Position numbers and translations under genes: made by a program
Part shown: piece by piece, positions 5,966-8,265 of the stretch
How the letters are laid out: each line of letters starts with the position of its first letter
Numbering within the stretch: position 1 is the first letter of the stretch
Assembly: GCA_038320125.1 (NCBI GenBank)
Contig: JBBQDX010000202.1
Location: 1-8,265 of the forward strand
From: Jannaschia sp038320125
GTDB lineage: Bacteria; Pseudomonadota; Alphaproteobacteria; Rhodobacterales; Rhodobacteraceae
DNA: 8,265 nucleotides
Direction: 5' to 3'
The notes under the pieces: model-generated
The model's input: only the letters and a program-made list of their open reading frames with translations
Told to the model about the DNA's origin: nothing
The model's database searches: none

Positions 5966-6472
5966 ATGAAGAAGATGACCGGAGCCTTGATCGCAGTCGC
6001 TCAGCTCTTTGCCCTGCCGGTCAGCGCACAGAACATTGCGCCCGTCGATGTCGCCGTATTCGACTTCGAGCTGATCGATAGCAGCGTCGAAGGCGAGATG
6101 AAGGGTAGGAACCCCGACGAGACGCGACGCACCGCCGCTCTTGGCGAACAGTTGCGGCAGGCCATCTCGCAGGCTGAGGGGTTCGAGCTGACCGTTATGG
6201 CCGCGGTGACCGAAGAGACATCACGCCGAAATCTGCAAGGCTGCGGTGGCTGCGACGTGACGCTGGCCGAACAGGTCGGCGCCGACTGGTCGGTGACCGG
6301 GACGGTGCAGAAGGTCTCGAACCTGATCCTGAACATCAACGTCTACGTGCGCGACGTGGATAACGGCGAATTGATCCAGGCCATGAGCGCCGACATCCGG
6401 GGCAATACCGACGAGTCGTGGCAGCGCGGGCTGGATTGGCTGATCCGCAATCGGCTGGACCTTGGCTCCTGA
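5966..6472 (+). CDS. Secreted DUF3280/DUF2380-like protein of the PQQ-associated operon
   Basis: This is a 168-residue protein. The frame opens with an ATG at 5954, but the ATG at 5966 gives a standard signal peptide (MKKMTGALIAVAQLFALPVS, cleaved about S-A-Q at 20-22) and has a weak GAAG before it. The mature part opens with VDVAVFDFELIDSSVEGEM, then D-E-T-R-R-T-A-A-L-G and a central NLQGCGGCDVTLAEQVGADW (C-G-G-C). It continues with V-T-G-T-V-Q-K-V-S-N and NVYVRDVDNGELI. This architecture matches the DUF3280/DUF2380 group of secreted proteins, related in fold to TolB-N or CsgG-like domains that assist envelope assembly. The exact Pfam name is uncertain from memory. It is the first gene of the rightward operon and lies 39 bp before the ATPase gene, in the same frame. 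A periplasmic partner of the exporter is the likely role. Confidence 0.85.
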   Translation: MKKMTGALIAVAQLFALPVSAQNIAPVDVAVFDFELIDSSVEGEMKGRNPDETRRTAALGEQLRQAISQAEGFELTVMAAVTEETSRRNLQGCGGCDVTLAEQVGADWSVTGTVQKVSNLILNINVYVRDVDNGELIQAMSADIRGNTDESWQRGLDWLIRNRLDLGS

Positions 6473-6511
6473 CGCGCCGCGCCGCGCCGTGTCGGAAGCG
6501 TTGCGCCTGCG

Positions 6512-7252
6512 GTGCCGGTGACCCCAGCCCTCTCCGTCCAGTCCATCAGCCATACCTACGGCAGGCGGCAGGCGCTCGACGACGTGTCGCTTTGTGTGGC
6601 GGAGGGCAGCTTCACCGCGCTTCTCGGGCCAAACGCGGCCGGCAAGACGACTCTTTTCGCGCTGATCACGGGTTTGCTCGGCATACAATCGGGCCAGATC
6701 GCAATCTGCGGTTCCCAACCCGCGCGCAGCGGGGCCGCGGCGCTGGAGCCGCTCGGTCTGGTCTTTCAACAACCGACGCTGGATCTCGACCTGACCGTTG
6801 CGCAGAACCTCGCCTATTTCGCCGCCCTCCGGGGTCTCAGCCGGCGTGAGGGGCGGCGGCGGGCCGGGGACGAGCTTGCCCGGCTCGACATGGCCGAGCG
6901 CGTCGGTGAGAAGGTGCGCGACCTGAACGGCGGCCACCGGCGCCGGGTAGAGCTGGCGCGGGCGCTGCTGCACGAGCCGCGCCTCCTCCTCCTCGACGAA
7001 CCGACGGTCGGGCTCGACGTCGCCTCGCGCCACCGCATCGTCGCCTATGTCCACGACCTGGCGCGCGAGCGGCGTGTGGCGGTTCTCTGGGCCACGCACC
7101 TCATCGACGAGGTCCGAGCCGAGGACGATCTGGTAGTGCTCCATGAAGGCCGTATCGCCGCCGCGGGACGCTCGGACCACGTCATCGCAGCGGCAGGTGC
7201 CGAGGATCTGTCGGACGCCTTCGCCCGGCTGACCCGGCGGGTTCCGGCATGA
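6512..7252 (+). CDS. ABC transporter ATPase of the PQQ-dependent alcohol dehydrogenase system
   Basis: This 246-residue cytoplasmic nucleotide-binding domain starts at GTG 6512, the only suitable start between the upstream stop and the first conserved residues. No strong Shine-Dalgarno is seen; GGAAG lies about 14 nt upstream. Motifs in order: Walker A GPNAAGKTT (39-47), Q-loop FQQPTLDLDLTVAQNL (Gln86/87), signature LNGGHRRRVELARALL (138-153), Walker B LLLLDEPT (158-165), D-loop GLDVASR, and H-loop Ala-Thr-His196. The signature reads L-N-G-G-H in place of L-S-G-G-Q. Together with the Q-P-T-L-D-L-D-L block, this fits the PQQ-system ATPase family (TIGR03864 as I recall it). It belongs to the DrrA/NodI-like exporters. 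The stop overlaps the permease start by ATGA, so the two are translationally coupled. Confidence 0.93.
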   Translation: MPVTPALSVQSISHTYGRRQALDDVSLCVAEGSFTALLGPNAAGKTTLFALITGLLGIQSGQIAICGSQPARSGAAALEPLGLVFQQPTLDLDLTVAQNLAYFAALRGLSRREGRRRAGDELARLDMAERVGEKVRDLNGGHRRRVELARALLHEPRLLLLDEPTVGLDVASRHRIVAYVHDLARERRVAVLWATHLIDEVRAEDDLVVLHEGRIAAAGRSDHVIAAAGAEDLSDAFARLTRRVPA

Positions 7253-8052
7253 AGCGCAAGCTGCGTGCCGCCCGCGGGGTGATCGCCCGTGAGATCCTGC
7301 GCTTCCTGCAACAGCGCGGGCGGCTGCTCGCGGCGCTGGTCCGGCCGCTCGTCTGGCTGATCGTTTTCGCCGCCGGGTTCCGCTCGATCCTCGGTGTGGC
7401 AATTCAGCCGCCCTACGAGACCTATATCACCTACGACGTCTACATCGCGCCGGGGCTGATCGGGATGATCCAGCTTTTCAATGGCATGCAGTCGTCGCTG
7501 TCGATGGTCTACGACCGCGAGATGGGCTCGATGCGCGTCCTGCTGACCTCGCCGCAGCCGCGCTGGTTCCTGCTTTTCGCCAAGCTGGTCGCCGGCACGT
7601 TGGTGTCCATCCTGCAGGTGCTCGCCTTTCTCGCCATCGCCGCAGCCTTCGGCATCACCTTTCCGCTTCTAGGCTACGTCCTGCTTCTGCCGGTGCTGAT
7701 GCTGACGGGGCTGATGCTGGGGGCGGTCGGCATGTTCCTGTCCTCGGCAATCCGGCAGCTCGAGAACTTTGCTGGTGTGATGAACTTCGTTATCTTTCCG
7801 TCATTCTTCCTCTCTTCGGCGCTCTACCCGCTCTGGCGGATGCGCGAGTCGAGCGAGATCCTGTGGCGCATTTCGGCGGCCAATCCGTTCACCCATGCCG
7901 TCGAGGCGATCCGCTTCGCAATCCATGGCGAACTGAACCTGCTCGCTTGCGGCGTCGTCATGATGGTCCTAATTGTCTTTCTTGCGCTTGCGCTACGGGG
8001 TTATGATACCTCGCGCGGCCTGTTGGCCCGAGCAGGTCCGGTGGGGGAGTGA
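7249..8052 (+). CDS. ABC-2 type permease of the PQQ-dependent alcohol dehydrogenase system (PedC-like)
   Basis: This 267-residue inner-membrane protein has about six hydrophobic segments (approximately 27-46, 62-80, 111-134, 139-166, 172-193 and 230-249). Its cytoplasmic N-terminus is rich in Arg and Lys. Diagnostic ABC-2 features are YDREMGSMRVLLTSPQPRW (the cytoplasmic coupling region), F-P-S-F-F-L-S-S-A-L-Y-P-L in the fifth segment, and ANPFTHAVEAIRFAIHGE near the C-terminus. It resembles DrrB/NodJ exporters, and the closest family is the PedC-type alcohol-system permease (TIGR03861 as I recall it). Two copies with two ATPase copies should form the transporter, most likely moving substrate outward. 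The ATG overlaps the ATPase stop. After the TGA at 8050-8052, a further gene start follows at 8122. Confidence 0.93.
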   Translation: MKRKLRAARGVIAREILRFLQQRGRLLAALVRPLVWLIVFAAGFRSILGVAIQPPYETYITYDVYIAPGLIGMIQLFNGMQSSLSMVYDREMGSMRVLLTSPQPRWFLLFAKLVAGTLVSILQVLAFLAIAAAFGITFPLLGYVLLLPVLMLTGLMLGAVGMFLSSAIRQLENFAGVMNFVIFPSFFLSSALYPLWRMRESSEILWRISAANPFTHAVEAIRFAIHGELNLLACGVVMMVLIVFLALALRGYDTSRGLLARAGPVGE

Positions 8053-8110
8053 GCCTACAGGCCGTGTAACGGAGCTAGGCCGGCCAGCAGGTCGGGAGCG
8101 TCCGCAAACG

Positions 8111-8129
8111 AGGAGAACCTTATGAACTA
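8111..8129 (+). pseudogene. Beheaded gene start: ribosome-binding site and ATG AAC cut by an IS630 element
   Basis: AGGAG at 8111-8115 is placed 6 nt before ATG (8122-8124) and AAC (8125-8127). The next codon is TAA, and its TA (8128-8129) is where the IS630-like sequence begins. IS630 elements insert at TA, so the signal is best read as the start of the next operon gene, interrupted after two codons. The 70 bp between this point and the permease stop contain nothing else I can name. The identity of the lost gene cannot be read; a quinoprotein dehydrogenase is only a guess from locus context. Confidence 0.5.
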
Positions 8130-8265
8130 AAGCGGTTTGCTTTCAATGTGACGCGTATCCGGCTGCTTTGAAGAAGTTCCGGCACTCCTCGGGATCGAAC
8201 AGGTCGCAGATGTCGCCGAGGGCTTGGATGAGCGTATTATAGGTTCGCGCGCCGATGCGTCGGAG
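8130..8265 (-). mobile_element. IS630-family element, end with C-terminal transposase (partial)
   Basis: The presumed terminus AAGCGGTTTGC starts directly after TA at 8128-8129, consistent with the TA target preference of IS630/mariner-type elements. The transposase stop codon lies about 14 bp inside it, and the element continues past the right edge. The terminal repeat cannot be confirmed without the other end. Confidence 0.6.
8143..8265 (-). CDS. IS630-family transposase, C-terminal 40 residues (partial)
   Basis: The minus-strand frame enters at the right edge and ends at TGA (8145-8143). It reads LRRIGARTYNTLIQALGDIC followed by DLFDPEECRNFFKAAGYASH. The closing D-P-x-E-C-x-N-F-F-x-x-A-G-Y-A is the standard C-terminus of IS630-family DDE transposases in alphaproteobacteria. 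The last catalytic residue is outside the window. This frame is too short to appear in a usual length-filtered ORF list. Confidence 0.8.
   Translation of the reverse strand, partial: LRRIGARTYNTLIQALGDICDLFDPEECRNFFKAAGYASH

Noticed and set aside
6221..7402. Minus-strand open frame of 393 codons opposite the ATPase
   Set aside because: It is very Arg/Gly-rich and antisense to an ATPase with every ABC motif in place; a GC-driven shadow.
8060..8100. Rho-independent terminator after the permease
   Set aside because: GGCCGGCC and nearby repeats are palindromic, but there is no stem with a following T-tract, and a further gene start follows at 8122.
1..8265. CRISPR array, tRNA or rRNA genes
   Set aside because: No regularly spaced direct repeats and no tRNA cloverleaf or rRNA-like conserved stretches were seen on either strand.

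Overview
The window has high GC content and gene families that fit an alphaproteobacterium, most likely of the Rhodobacterales type. This rests on GC-rich codon use, the insertion-sequence families present and the accessory set of a PQQ-dependent alcohol-oxidation locus. Genus and replicon cannot be fixed from the sequence. All family names come from reading the proteins; no database search was run.

Left flank (1-710): a pile-up of insertion-sequence debris. It holds the tip and first codons of an IS3-family element, a frameshifted ISNCY-like (IS1202-type) integrase fragment abutting that tip, and the N-terminal third of an IS6-family transposase on the minus strand. Next (807-2608) come a small secreted protein gene on the minus strand, a divergent secreted pentapeptide-repeat gene broken by one in-frame TGA, a doubtful short ORF, and a frameshifted N-terminal IS630-family remnant.

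Core (2609-8052): two divergent transcription units separated by about 90 bp. Leftward they encode a periplasmic substrate-binding-like protein, a seven-bladed YVTN/PQQ-associated beta-propeller, a small secreted protein and a secreted helical protein. Rightward they encode a DUF3280/DUF2380-like secreted protein, an ABC ATPase and an ABC-2 permease. The binding protein, propeller, ATPase and permease match the families named for ABC systems of PQQ-dependent alcohol dehydrogenases (the Pseudomonas ped type). The set looks like an envelope module with an ABC-2 exporter at its centre and at least five secreted partners. The quinoprotein dehydrogenase, its cytochrome and the pqq biosynthesis genes are not in the window.

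Right flank (8053-8265): a good ribosome-binding site and ATG AAC follow the permease. The reading frame is then cut at a TA dinucleotide where an IS630-family element begins, so the next gene of the operon appears to have been disrupted.

Main points for follow-up: the secreted proteins at 807-1283 and 3211-3633 look like diverged paralogues, a relation I do not recognise as described. A binding protein of the Leu/Ile/Val type is coupled to an ABC-2 exporter. Two dyad elements lie in the divergent control region. The gene after the permease appears to have been beheaded by a transposon.
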